From NCBI GenBank assembly GCA_963817855.1, contig CAWFQA010000001.1, forward strand, positions 1,736,001 through 1,800,000: a stretch of DNA of 64,000 nucleotides, read 5' to 3'. The notes below the pieces were generated by a model. That model saw only the letters and a list, made by a program, of their open reading frames with translations. It did no database searches and was not told where the DNA came from. Made by a program: the position numbers and the translations under genes. The stretch's first letter is position 1, and each line of letters opens with the position of its first letter. Of this stretch, positions 16,280-25,586 are shown piece after piece. The stretch comes from JAKAAZ01 sp963817855. GTDB lineage: Bacteria; Acidobacteriota; Terriglobia; Terriglobales; Acidobacteriaceae.

Positions 16280-18244
16280 ATGATTCGTTTTCTTCAGCAA
16301 GACAGCCGCTTGGTCAAGGGCATTTTTATTGCGCTCATTTCCATCACAGCCATTTTGATGGTGATCACCCTTGTCCCCGGCATTTTTCAGGATGCCGCGG
16401 CCAGCGGCGACACCTATGCCATCGTCCACAGCGACAGCATCTTTGGACGCATGCTCGGCGACTCCACCGACGTGCACCTGACGCAGGTTCAGCAAGTCGC
16501 GCAGCGCATGCAACAGCAGAATCACTATCCGGATTTTGTTTTGCCGTTTCTGATGCAGCGCGCCGGCCAGGCCCTGGTGGAGCGTGCCGTGCTGGTGCAG
16601 GAAGCTGGACGAATGGGCTTGACCGTGACCGACACCGACGTGCAGAACGAGTTGATGCACGGTCCGTTTGCTCCCGCGCTTTTTCCTGGCGGCAAGTTCA
16701 TTGGCGAAGAACGCTATGACGATTTCGTCCAGAACAACTTCAACATGTCTCGCGCGGACTTTGAGCGGCAGTTGAAGGAAGAAATCCTCATCAATCGCCT
16801 GGAAGCCTATATCACCGGCGGCCTGACTGTGCCGAACTCGACCGTACGTGCCGAGTATCTGAAGCAGGCGACCAAAGTGAAATTTCAATATGCCGTGCTG
16901 TCGGATGCCGAGTTGCGCAAGCAGATCACGCCGACGGATGCCGAGCTAAAGACTTTCTTTCGGCAGAATGCCGCTCGTTACCACACTGCGATTCCTGAGA
17001 CGCGCAAAATTCAATACGTTGCGTTCTCGTTGAATCAGGTTCCCGGCGGGGTGCCCCAAGTCAGCGGCGCCGATGTGCAGCAGTATTACAACGACCATCA
17101 TCAGCAGTTCCAGGTGCCGGAAGAAGTAAAGGTGCGGCACATCCTGATTAAAGTTCCGGCCAAGGCCAATGCGCAGACCGTTGCGGCAGCCAAGGGGAAG
17201 GCGGAAGGAATTTTGAAGCAGTTGAAGGCGGGCGCCAATTTCGCCGACCTCGCGAAAAAGTATTCGGACGATCCCGGCAGCAAAGCGCAGGGCGGGGAAC
17301 TGGGATTCATCCAGCACGGCGCTACTGTGCCGGCATTCGATCAGGCCGCGTTCTCGCTGCAGCCAGGGCAGCTGTCGTCTGTGATCCGCACGCAATTTGG
17401 CTTTCACATTTTGCAGGTGGAAGAAAAACAGCCGGCGCATCTGAAGCCGATTGACGAAGTCCACGATTTGATTCTTGCGAACCTGACCCAGCAGGCACAG
17501 GCCAAGGCAGCCCAGGAATACGCGGGCAAGTTACAAGCGCAAGCGGCGCAGGCGGGTTTGCAAAATATCGCAGAGCAGAATCATCTGCAGGTGGTCACGA
17601 CTGACCCGCTACAGCAAAGCGGCGTGATTCCCGGTTTGGCGGATGGCACGCAGCTGCTGAAAGGCGCGTTTGCGACCAAGCCGGGCGCGGCCCCAGAAAG
17701 TGCCTCCACCGGCGAAGGTTACGCAATCTATAAGGTGCTGAACGTCGTGCCGGCACATGCGCCCACATTCGATGCTTACAAGGCGCATGTTCTGGAAGAT
17801 TTCCGCGACCAGCAGATCGCATCGTTGCTGCACAACCGCACACAGCAGCTTGCCATCAAGGCGCATGAAGAAGGCCTGGATAAGGCAGCCAAGGAAGTGG
17901 GCGCGACTGTGTTGACCAGCGATCTGGTCGACGGAAGCGGTCAGGTTCCTCAGCTTGGGGATATGGCCACGCAGGGAGCCGCCGCCTTCAACCTGCAGCC
18001 TGGCCAGATCAGCGGACCGATCTATACACAGCGCAGCGGCGTCGTACTGAAGCTTCTGGACAAGCAGATGCCGACCGAAGCCCAGATTCAGCAGAACATC
18101 GATTCGACCCGCGACAAACTGGTGCAGCAGCGCCGCGAAACCGCGTTCGCCGTCTTCGCTACGTCACTGGAGCAGCACTTTATTCAGCGCGGCTTGATCC
18201 ATTTCAACAAGAAGGCGCTCGCCGGAACCCAGTCGGGCATGTAG
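16280..18244 (+). CDS. PpiD/SurA-like periplasmic peptidyl-prolyl isomerase
   Basis: A 654-residue membrane-anchored foldase. One N-terminal hydrophobic helix near 12-35 is followed by a SurA_N-like chaperone region (QALVERAVLVQEAGRMGLTV near 95-115). A parvulin domain lies at about 283-377: EVKVRHILIKV, FADLAKKYSDDPGSKAQGG, LGFIQHG, TQFGFHILQVEE. A second, degenerate parvulin-like region at the C-terminus (FNLQPGQISGPIYTQ) has lost the signature. The length and single anchor fit PpiD (E. coli 623 residues). It should assist folding of exported and outer-membrane proteins at the periplasmic face. It is preceded by about 150 bases of intergenic DNA. Confidence 0.9.
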   Translation: MIRFLQQDSRLVKGIFIALISITAILMVITLVPGIFQDAAASGDTYAIVHSDSIFGRMLGDSTDVHLTQVQQVAQRMQQQNHYPDFVLPFLMQRAGQALVERAVLVQEAGRMGLTVTDTDVQNELMHGPFAPALFPGGKFIGEERYDDFVQNNFNMSRADFERQLKEEILINRLEAYITGGLTVPNSTVRAEYLKQATKVKFQYAVLSDAELRKQITPTDAELKTFFRQNAARYHTAIPETRKIQYVAFSLNQVPGGVPQVSGADVQQYYNDHHQQFQVPEEVKVRHILIKVPAKANAQTVAAAKGKAEGILKQLKAGANFADLAKKYSDDPGSKAQGGELGFIQHGATVPAFDQAAFSLQPGQLSSVIRTQFGFHILQVEEKQPAHLKPIDEVHDLILANLTQQAQAKAAQEYAGKLQAQAAQAGLQNIAEQNHLQVVTTDPLQQSGVIPGLADGTQLLKGAFATKPGAAPESASTGEGYAIYKVLNVVPAHAPTFDAYKAHVLEDFRDQQIASLLHNRTQQLAIKAHEEGLDKAAKEVGATVLTSDLVDGSGQVPQLGDMATQGAAAFNLQPGQISGPIYTQRSGVVLKLLDKQMPTEAQIQQNIDSTRDKLVQQRRETAFAVFATSLEQHFIQRGLIHFNKKALAGTQSGM

Positions 18245-18371
18245 CGAGTGATTGTCGAAAATATTTTTTGCAAAGCGGAAGGGTGTAGATTCCCGTCCGC
18301 AAGCGTCTTATAGGTAGGCAAGCTTCCGACAAGCCATTCTGAGCCCTAAGGGGTCGTACTACGGAGAAGCA

Positions 18372-19937
18372 ATGCTTACCGAGCGCGCTTCCGGCGTCCT
18401 TCTACATGTGTCTTCTCTGCCTTCCCGCGGCGGCATCGGCGATCTGGGACCCGCGGCCTACGCGTTCGCGGACTTTCTCGCGGCCGCAAAGCAGCAATAT
18501 TGGCAGGTGTTGCCGCTTAGCCCCACCGGTTTCGGCAATTCTCCTTACTCCGCCCTGTCCGCCTTCGCGGGCAATCCCTTATTCATCAGCATCGAAAAAT
18601 TGGTCGAAGACGGTTGGCTCGCAGGAGAATGCCTGGGCAGCCTTCCCGGTGCCGAAGGTCACGCAGACTTCGAGCAGGCGGCCGCCTGCAAGCGTCCGCT
18701 GCTTGAGCAGGCAGCCGAGAAATTTCTGGACAGCGCTTCGCTCCAAGCGCGGGAACGATTTGATGTTTTCTGTGCCGAGAATCGGCACTGGCTTGAGGGC
18801 TACGCCACGTTTACCATCCTGCGCTCCATGTTCAACGGTTCCATCTGGTCTGCGTGGCCAGCCGAATATGTCCATCGCGTTCCCGAGGCGATGGAGCGGT
18901 TTCGCGCCGAGCGTGAGCGGGAGCAAGCCGTGCAGAAGGTCATTCAGTTTTTCTTCCAGGAACAATGGGTGCAGTTGCGGGCTTACTGTACCGAGCGGAA
19001 GATTCGCTTTGTCGGCGACATGGCGATCTTCGTCAATTACGACAGCGCAGCCGTATGGATGATGCCGGAGATTTTTGAGCTGGATGAGAATAAGAACTCT
19101 CTCCATGTGGCCGGCGTTCCACCGGACTACTTCAGCCCTACCGGACAGCGATGGGGCAATCCGCTGTATCGCTGGGACGTGCTGGCCAGCACAAATTTTG
19201 CGTGGTGGGTGGCGCGTTTCCGCCGTGCGCTCGCACTTTGCGATCTGCTGCGGCTCGACCATTTCCGCGGCTTTGAGTCCTACTGGGCGATCCCCGCGGA
19301 AGACCAGACAGCCATTCGCGGCCGCTGGATGAAGGCACTGGGCACCGAACTATTTTCGCATCTATATAAGGAGCTCGGCGATCTGCCTTTGATCGCGGAA
19401 GACCTGGGGGTCATCACTCCAGAGGTGGAGCGCATGCGAAAAAGCTTCGGCATGCCGGGCATGCGAGTCATGCAATTCGGTTTCAGCGACCGCGGTGCGC
19501 ATTTGCATCTGCCCCATTGTTGCGAAGAGAACATGGTCATCTACACCGGCACGCATGACAACAACACCACCCTCGCTTGGTGGCACCAGACCAACGAAAC
19601 GGAGCGGGCCGCGATTGCCGCCTACATCCACCCCGGCGATGACGGAATTGTGTGGGCCATGATGCGCAGCGCCGCCGCGTCGGTCGCGAGGCTTTGCCTG
19701 TTTCCCATGCAGGATGTGCTGCAACTGGACCAGGAAGCGCGCATGAACACGCCGGCCCAGTCACAGGGAAATTGGGGCTGGCGCTACCGGCAGGATGCCT
19801 TGCAGCCTTGGATCAGCGAAAAGTTGGCAGCTCTAACGGAGGTGACGGATCGCGACGGCTGGGTCGATCTTGAAAGTGTTTCCATGTCGGAACCGCTTGC
19901 CGAACCCCTCGCCAACGTGTCTGGCGAATCAAAATAG
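18372..19937 (+). CDS. malQ: 4-alpha-glucanotransferase (amylomaltase, GH77)
   Basis: A cytoplasmic GH77 enzyme that transfers segments of alpha-1,4-glucan between acceptors in maltodextrin and glycogen metabolism. At 521 residues it has normal bacterial amylomaltase length. Recognisable stretches are GVLLHVSSLPSRGGIGDLG at the N-terminus, QVLPLSPTGFGNSPYS (about 43-58), the nucleophile region LLRLDHFRGFESYW, the acid/base LIAEDLG, and TGTHDNNTTLAWW. The start is supported by CGGAGAAGC directly before the ATG. No other glycogen gene is adjacent; the long minus-strand frames inside it are shadows. Confidence 0.96.
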   Translation: MLTERASGVLLHVSSLPSRGGIGDLGPAAYAFADFLAAAKQQYWQVLPLSPTGFGNSPYSALSAFAGNPLFISIEKLVEDGWLAGECLGSLPGAEGHADFEQAAACKRPLLEQAAEKFLDSASLQARERFDVFCAENRHWLEGYATFTILRSMFNGSIWSAWPAEYVHRVPEAMERFRAEREREQAVQKVIQFFFQEQWVQLRAYCTERKIRFVGDMAIFVNYDSAAVWMMPEIFELDENKNSLHVAGVPPDYFSPTGQRWGNPLYRWDVLASTNFAWWVARFRRALALCDLLRLDHFRGFESYWAIPAEDQTAIRGRWMKALGTELFSHLYKELGDLPLIAEDLGVITPEVERMRKSFGMPGMRVMQFGFSDRGAHLHLPHCCEENMVIYTGTHDNNTTLAWWHQTNETERAAIAAYIHPGDDGIVWAMMRSAAASVARLCLFPMQDVLQLDQEARMNTPAQSQGNWGWRYRQDALQPWISEKLAALTEVTDRDGWVDLESVSMSEPLAEPLANVSGESK

Positions 19938-20079
19938 GTTGTGACTTGTTCGTTGCGGCCACGGTTCAAGTCGCGCAGCGGGGTTGTGATATTGATTCCT
20001 TGACACTCAGGTTTCAGTCCGCACTGCGCCGCGCGCACAGCTTACAATAAAGCCATCGATACATTTCCAAGGAGAACCG

Positions 20080-20265
20080 ATGCCCCTGACTGGAGAAGCC
20101 ATCCGCATGATGAATTACGCCGACGATATCGGCACCACGCTGCGTCGACTGCTGGTGGTGCTGCCCTCGTTGCCGCCCGACGAACGCACCCGTGTTCGCG
20201 AGTACATGTTGAAGGTTCAGCCTACTTTCGCAGACGTGCTCGCCGCCCTGGAAGAGAAGAAATAG
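20080..20265 (+). CDS. Small conserved-looking helical protein, unknown function
   Basis: A 61-residue cytoplasmic protein with a strong ribosome-binding site (AAGGAG about seven bases before the ATG). It starts MPLTGEAIRMMNYADD and ends ADVLAALEEKK; the whole sequence appears to be two amphipathic helices separated by LPPDERT. No motif is recognised. It is an isolated gene between malQ and the convergent M1-like gene. The clean ribosome-binding site and codon usage argue that it is real. Confidence 0.7.
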   Translation: MPLTGEAIRMMNYADDIGTTLRRLLVVLPSLPPDERTRVREYMLKVQPTFADVLAALEEKK

Positions 20266-20283
20266 CGCCGCCGCGCGAGCGAT

Positions 20284-22300
20284 CTAATGTGTGGCTCCCG
20301 CAGGCGGCGTATACGGGTGTTGCAAATAATCGCTAGCCAGCGTGACAGCGCCGGAAGTATCATCGCGGGTTTCGATCGCTTCGCGATACTCATTGATCGC
20401 GCGGTCGCGCTGTCCTGAGGTGTCGAAGATTCTTCCCAACTGCAGGTCACTCCACACCTCAATCCATTTGGGGACGCCATCGCCGCTCAAGGCCGCTCGA
20501 AACCCGTCCTCCGCAGCTTGGTAGTTTCGCTGTCGAAAATATATTTCCCCCAGTCGATAGCTGGCCAAGGAACTGGTGGCGTCGAGGGCCAGCGCCGCGC
20601 GATACTCCGCGATCGCTCCCGCGTCGTCGTTCGCAGCAGCCTTCGCCATCCCGCGCAGAATGTGCACTCGCACCTGCAGCGGATCGTCGCTTCTCAGCAA
20701 CCAGCGCTGCGGATCGAGCGAAACCTTACGCGGAATCCCAAACGTGTCGATGGTGAACTGGGTTTGCGGGCCCATCACGTCCACCCGCTTGTGTGACCGT
20801 TTTGCCCTCCGTCTCCACCTGCACCTCGACCGGCATCTGGAACAGATCCAGATCCTCGTCAACCTCACCCATGGTCCGGAATCCCTGGTTGTTTCCCAGC
20901 CGATAGAGTGTCCACATATCCTGGAGTGTCGGCGCGCCCGTGTTATCGAGCCATTGCGTAAAAAACGGTCGCAGATTTTCGTGCGACACTGCTTCGGCAA
21001 TCTGTTCAAACTTTCCCGAGGAGATAGATTTGTCTGGCTGCGAAAGAATCTGGCGCAGCGTCTGCTGGAACGCCGCATCGCCAATCTGCCATCGCAGCAT
21101 GCGCAGGACCATCGCGCCTTTGTCGTATGTCATCGCCTCAAACTCACGCGAAAATTCGGGGTAGCGCGCCACGTCAGAAAGGGGAACACTGTTGAACGCA
21201 AGCGCACTGGCGGAGACGTTCACGATTGCGTCGGCTGTGATGGCGGGCGTGCCCGTGCGACTCAGGAATTCGAGCTCGGCATCGCGACACATCCCGTTGG
21301 TGATCCACGCATCGTTTGTTGATGCCGGGCTGACTTCCTGTCCCCACCATTGATGGGCGATCGTATTCATTAGTAGCCGGGCGTAATCCGCAGTTTCAAG
21401 CTGATTGCCGGCAATCGCTGCAATCTCCGGCGCAGACAGCGCGGGAAGCGTATCGTTCGGCAACTCCACGATGCTCAATTCGCTCGAACCAGTTGGGCCA
21501 AACTGCGCAACGAGCTCCCCATATTGCTTTGCGGCGGTCGCGGCAATCTCTTGTGTGGAAGGCACCGCCGCACTGCTCTGCATGCTTGACCCGTGCTCGA
21601 TTCGATACACGCGAATCTGAGAGCTGGGGACTTCCACTGGAGATTGAAATTTTCCAGCGATCACGGTTCCCGGAAAACCGGGGTGAGGCCAGTTGAAATC
21701 GAATACAGTCTGCCCCTTCGAGTCCGGGTGCGGCGATCCCACAGGGCCGCTGCTCAGCACCTGGTTAACATTCGGCACATGCACGTGGATCTCTGCCGTA
21801 AAACGCTGGTTGCCGTCGCCGATTACCGGAAACCAATCTCCGCGATACAGCAGGTAGCTGACTGGTGCGCCAACAGAAACCAGGCGAGGCGCGCCACTGT
21901 GTGTCGCATCGAAAACGCCGCTATAGGTAAACGTCCACTCAACATCGCTGCCTGGCGTGAGCGGGCCAGCAGGGGTCACGGTAATCTCTGAGCTCTTCTG
22001 CGTCACACTCAGACTTTTCCCTGAACCATCTGTCACGCTTTCGAGGTGCAACGACGGGTTCAATTGGAATGCGACTGTCGCGAGGTTTTGCGAAACCGTG
22101 AACTGCACGCGCGTTTTCGACGAGAGGGAATGATGGGCAGGATCGAGGCTCACGTCGATCTGGTAGCCCCGAATCTGAATTGGATACTTCGCGGTGGTAG
22201 TTTGCGCGATGCCGACCTGCACGAGAAACCCGCAGAAGACGACGCCCATTCTTCGGCAGAATTGCAGTCGAGATTTCCTCCCACTCGGCACGGTTCTCAT
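20284..22300 (-). CDS. M1 aminopeptidase-like protein lacking the zinc site, with TPR C-terminus (apparent frameshift)
   Basis: Two frames, 20726-22300 and 20284-21084, join if one base is removed near 20792 (TVT-KRVDVMGP), giving about 671 residues. After a signal peptide the fold is that of M1 metallopeptidases, but the zinc site is lost. Where HExxH is expected the sequence is NTIAH (312-316), and the third ligand of the WLNEGF motif is Asn335 (WITNGM). The later YDKGAMVLRMLR is retained. Peptidase activity is therefore unlikely. The C-terminal 150 residues form tetratricopeptide-like repeats (AIAEYRAALALD, AEDGFRAAL, AINEYREAIE), pointing to a binding or scaffold role. The start overlaps the lpxB stop in ATGA, so the two are coupled. 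Confidence 0.75.
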
Positions 22301-23583
22301 CCAGGCATATCCGCAGTCTGCGATTCCGTTAGGATCGTCGAACGGTCAGCATCCGACCGATCCAAAAAATCCAGGACCCATGCGGCCGCGCGATCGATAG
22401 CTGTGCGTTCTGGTACCGATCGGGACGCAATCTCTTCAGGAGTTTGGATCATGTTGGTTGCCGAAAGTTGGGCAGCGGTCGACTCCCAATGCAGCGCCGA
22501 ACGGACGCTCATCAAATCTTTCATCATCTGCGATCTGTAACCAGTTTCTTCGAGTAGTGGTTGAAGTGTGCGGACGATGTTTTGCGGCGTGAAATCATCC
22601 TGAATCAGCTCCGGAACAATGCGATCACCGGCAATCAGATTCACCATGGCAACGTGCGGTAAATCGACCAGACGGCTGGCAACAGCGTAGCTGAAATCCG
22701 ACAGCCGATAGACTGCGATGAACGGATTGCCGATCAGCGCCGCCTCCACCGTCGCCGTGCCGCTGGCCACCACGCTGGCTCGCGCATGAAACAAAGCGGC
22801 CCGCGCATCTTCGACCACATGGATGGAAATATCAATGCCACTGGCTTCGCTTTGACATTGCGCGACCATGCGCCCCACCCATTCCGGATCAAGTGTGGCG
22901 GCAGCGGGCAGCAGAAATTCATACGAGGTCCCGAGCAGGTTCGCCGCGCCGGCCATCACCGGAAGATTGTGCCGCAACTCCTTGCCACGGCTTCCCGGCA
23001 GCAACGCGATCCACTCTTTTGCCGGGTCCAGCTTATACAGGGTGGCGTAATCCTTGCGCGAGATCTTTGGCAGCGGCAGATCGGCCAGCGGGTGGCCTAC
23101 AAATTCCGCATCCACGCCGCGGTCACGGTAATATTTTTCCTCAAACGGAAAGATCACGAGCATTTTGCTCACCCGGTCCCGCACCCAGCGCACCCGATGT
23201 TGTTTCCACGCCCAAAGTTGTGGGCTGACAAAATACAGCACGGGAATGCCCGATCGTTTCAATTCTTTTGCCAGGCGAAAATTCACGTCAGGGAAATCGA
23301 TCAACACCGCTAAGTCGGGCTTGCGCGCACGAATGCTGCGCACCAGGCGGCGATATTCCTGGTAAATGCGCGGCATGTGTCGCAGCACTTCTGTAATTCC
23401 CATGACCGCTATGTCTTCTGCGCGAACAATGCGCTCGCAACCCGCTGCCTCCATGGCCGTTCCACCCAGCCCGAAGAATTTAGTGTCCGGCCGCAGCGAA
23501 CGCACGGCTTCGATCAGCATGGCTCCGTATCGCTCTCCGCTGGCCTCACCCGCGGAGACAAAGATTTGTGAAGTCGAAGGCAT
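22297..23583 (-). CDS. lpxB: Lipid-A-disaccharide synthase
   Basis: A GT19 enzyme that condenses UDP-2,3-diacylglucosamine with lipid X to form the lipid A disaccharide at the cytoplasmic face of the inner membrane. Typical stretches are present: IFVSAGEASGERYGAML at the N-terminus, IDFPDVNFRLAKELK, PVLYFVSPQLWAWKQHRV, LLPGSRGKELRHNLPV, and ASGTATVEAAL. The 428 residues are slightly longer than in E. coli (382); the extra length is mostly a C-terminal tail. It lies 11 bases after the MsbA-like transporter gene and overlaps the M1-like gene. It is strong evidence that the organism makes lipopolysaccharide. Confidence 0.96.
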   Translation of the reverse strand: MPSTSQIFVSAGEASGERYGAMLIEAVRSLRPDTKFFGLGGTAMEAAGCERIVRAEDIAVMGITEVLRHMPRIYQEYRRLVRSIRARKPDLAVLIDFPDVNFRLAKELKRSGIPVLYFVSPQLWAWKQHRVRWVRDRVSKMLVIFPFEEKYYRDRGVDAEFVGHPLADLPLPKISRKDYATLYKLDPAKEWIALLPGSRGKELRHNLPVMAGAANLLGTSYEFLLPAAATLDPEWVGRMVAQCQSEASGIDISIHVVEDARAALFHARASVVASGTATVEAALIGNPFIAVYRLSDFSYAVASRLVDLPHVAMVNLIAGDRIVPELIQDDFTPQNIVRTLQPLLEETGYRSQMMKDLMSVRSALHWESTAAQLSATNMIQTPEEIASRSVPERTAIDRAAAWVLDFLDRSDADRSTILTESQTADMPG

Positions 23584-23594
23584 GGCGGGTCGGG

Positions 23595-25532
23595 TCAGTC
23601 GCCGGGTACAGCCAGTGGATCGCTGGAGCGAATGGCCGCGTCTGGAATCTCCTGGTCCTTATATTGCAAGCGGTAAAGCTTCCAATATAGTCCTCGCTGC
23701 GTTAGCAGCTCCTGGTGGGTGCCAATCTCGCGCAACTGACCCCTGTGCATCACCAGGATCCGATTCGCCGTCTGGATCGTCGACAGGCGATGAGCAACAA
23801 TCACAGACGTGCGCCCTGTCACGAGCCGGGTCAGCGCCGATCGCACCCGCAGTTCTGTTTCTGTGTCAACGCTCGATGTGGCTTCGTCAAGAATCAGAAT
23901 CCGCGGGTTGTGCGCCAGCGCACGCGCAAAATTGATGAGCTGTTTTTGCCCAGTAGAAAGCGTGCTGCCACCCTCCCGCACCGGTTCCTGGAATCCACCG
24001 GGCAGCGAGCGAATATAGTCGCCAACATTCACCTGATCGGCGGCGCTTTCAATTTCTTGTTCCGTAATGCGCTCGGTGCCCAGACGAATATTGCTGGTAA
24101 CGGTGCCGGTGAACAGCACCGGATCCTGCAGCACCACGGCAAATCGCCGGCGAAGTTCCTGCACATCCCAGTCGCGGACGTCGACGCCTTCAATCAGAAT
24201 CGCGCCGCGCTGCACATCGTAAAACCGCATCATCAGGCTGCTCAAGGTAGTTTTGCCCGCGCCAGTGTGGCCGACGATTGCAGCCGTCTCTCCCGGCTCG
24301 ATCGCAAAGCTGACATCGCGCAGCACCCACTCGACGCCTTCTTTTTCCGGCGTCGAACTTGTGCGCAGACGCTCGCGTGCCGCGTCATCCAGCCGCTGAT
24401 AGGTGAACCACACGTGGCGAAATTCAATCCGGCCGGAACCATCCCCGACTGCCGGGTTCGGAGGCGAGACAATTTCGGGCGGCGTGTCGAGCAGCTTGAA
24501 GATGCGTTCGCTGGCCGCCATCGCTGCCTGCAGAATGTTGTACTTGTCGCTCAGGTCCTGAATCGGCCGAAAGAAGCGCTGCGAATACTGGATGAAGGCG
24601 ACCAGCACACCCAGCGTGACCACGCCGCGCAGCACACCGCCGCCGCCCACCCAGATGATGATCGCCACAGCAATCGAGCTGAGAATTTCAACCACCGGAT
24701 AATACAGCGCGTACGCCATAATCGCGTCTTTGAACGCCTTCATGTGCTGGCGATTCACTTTCTCGAAGTCCTGAAAGGCGCGCTCTTCACGGTTGAACAA
24801 CTGCACCACGCTCATGCCGCTGACATGTTCCTGCAGGTAAGAATTGATCCGCGCGATTGCGGTGCGAATCCGGCGGTACGATTCGCGAACGAATTTGCGA
24901 AAGATTTGCGTCGCAATCATGATCAGCGGGATCACGGAGAATGCCAGCAGCGCCAGCCACCAATTCATCCGCAGCATCACGAACACAATGCCGGCCAGCA
25001 CGAGCACGTCCTCAAAAATCGATACCACGCCGGAGGTGAACATTTCGTTCAGCGCGTCCACGTCGTAGGTCACGCGCGTGACCAGACGGCCGGTCGGGTT
25101 GCGATCGAAGAACGCGACGTGCATGCGCTGGATGTGGCGAAAGATCTGGCTGCGCAGGTCATACATCACCTTCTGCCCGGTCCACTGCATCAGGTAGGTC
25201 TGGACGAATGCCAGGACATAAATAAAGATCAGCGAGCCAAAATAAATCCCGGCAATCTGCGTAATGCCGGTCATGGGATTGTGGCTCAGATGGCGCGTCC
25301 AGATGGAGTGGTTAGCCTGCGACGGCGTCATGTATAGATCGACGGCCACCTTGGTCAGGTACGGCCCAAGCACATCCGCGAACGCCGTGAAAAGGATGGC
25401 GACCAGCGAAATGCCGACCTGCAGGCGATAAGGCTTTAGGTAAACCAGCAAGCGCCGCATCAGGCGACTGTCGTAAGCCTTGCCGATAACGTCGTCGTCT
25501 TGCTGCGGGGTGCTCTGTTTGGGGTCTGCCAT
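23595..25532 (-). CDS. MsbA-like ABC exporter (fused membrane and ATPase domains)
   Basis: A 645-residue half-transporter of the type IV ABC exporter family. Six membrane helices lie in about 30-340. The ATPase domain follows, with Walker A GHTGAGKTT, the signature LSTGQKQL (a common variant of LSGGQ), Walker B RILILDEATSS, and the H-loop VIVAHRLSTI. It should work as a homodimer. Because it heads the operon with lpxB, export or flipping of lipid A is a reasonable inference, although multidrug transport cannot be excluded from sequence. The start at 25532 leaves about 54 bases to the divergent hemW. Confidence 0.9.
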   Translation of the reverse strand: MADPKQSTPQQDDDVIGKAYDSRLMRRLLVYLKPYRLQVGISLVAILFTAFADVLGPYLTKVAVDLYMTPSQANHSIWTRHLSHNPMTGITQIAGIYFGSLIFIYVLAFVQTYLMQWTGQKVMYDLRSQIFRHIQRMHVAFFDRNPTGRLVTRVTYDVDALNEMFTSGVVSIFEDVLVLAGIVFVMLRMNWWLALLAFSVIPLIMIATQIFRKFVRESYRRIRTAIARINSYLQEHVSGMSVVQLFNREERAFQDFEKVNRQHMKAFKDAIMAYALYYPVVEILSSIAVAIIIWVGGGGVLRGVVTLGVLVAFIQYSQRFFRPIQDLSDKYNILQAAMAASERIFKLLDTPPEIVSPPNPAVGDGSGRIEFRHVWFTYQRLDDAARERLRTSSTPEKEGVEWVLRDVSFAIEPGETAAIVGHTGAGKTTLSSLMMRFYDVQRGAILIEGVDVRDWDVQELRRRFAVVLQDPVLFTGTVTSNIRLGTERITEQEIESAADQVNVGDYIRSLPGGFQEPVREGGSTLSTGQKQLINFARALAHNPRILILDEATSSVDTETELRVRSALTRLVTGRTSVIVAHRLSTIQTANRILVMHRGQLREIGTHQELLTQRGLYWKLYRLQYKDQEIPDAAIRSSDPLAVPGD

Positions 25533-25586
25533 GCGACACTGCTATTGTACGAAGTTTCCGTCCATTCTCCGCATACGCAAAGAACG

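Noticed and set aside
23715..25337. 540-codon plus-strand open frame
   Set aside because: Antisense to the MsbA-like transporter gene, with His/Arg/Asn-rich low-complexity translation and no start signals.
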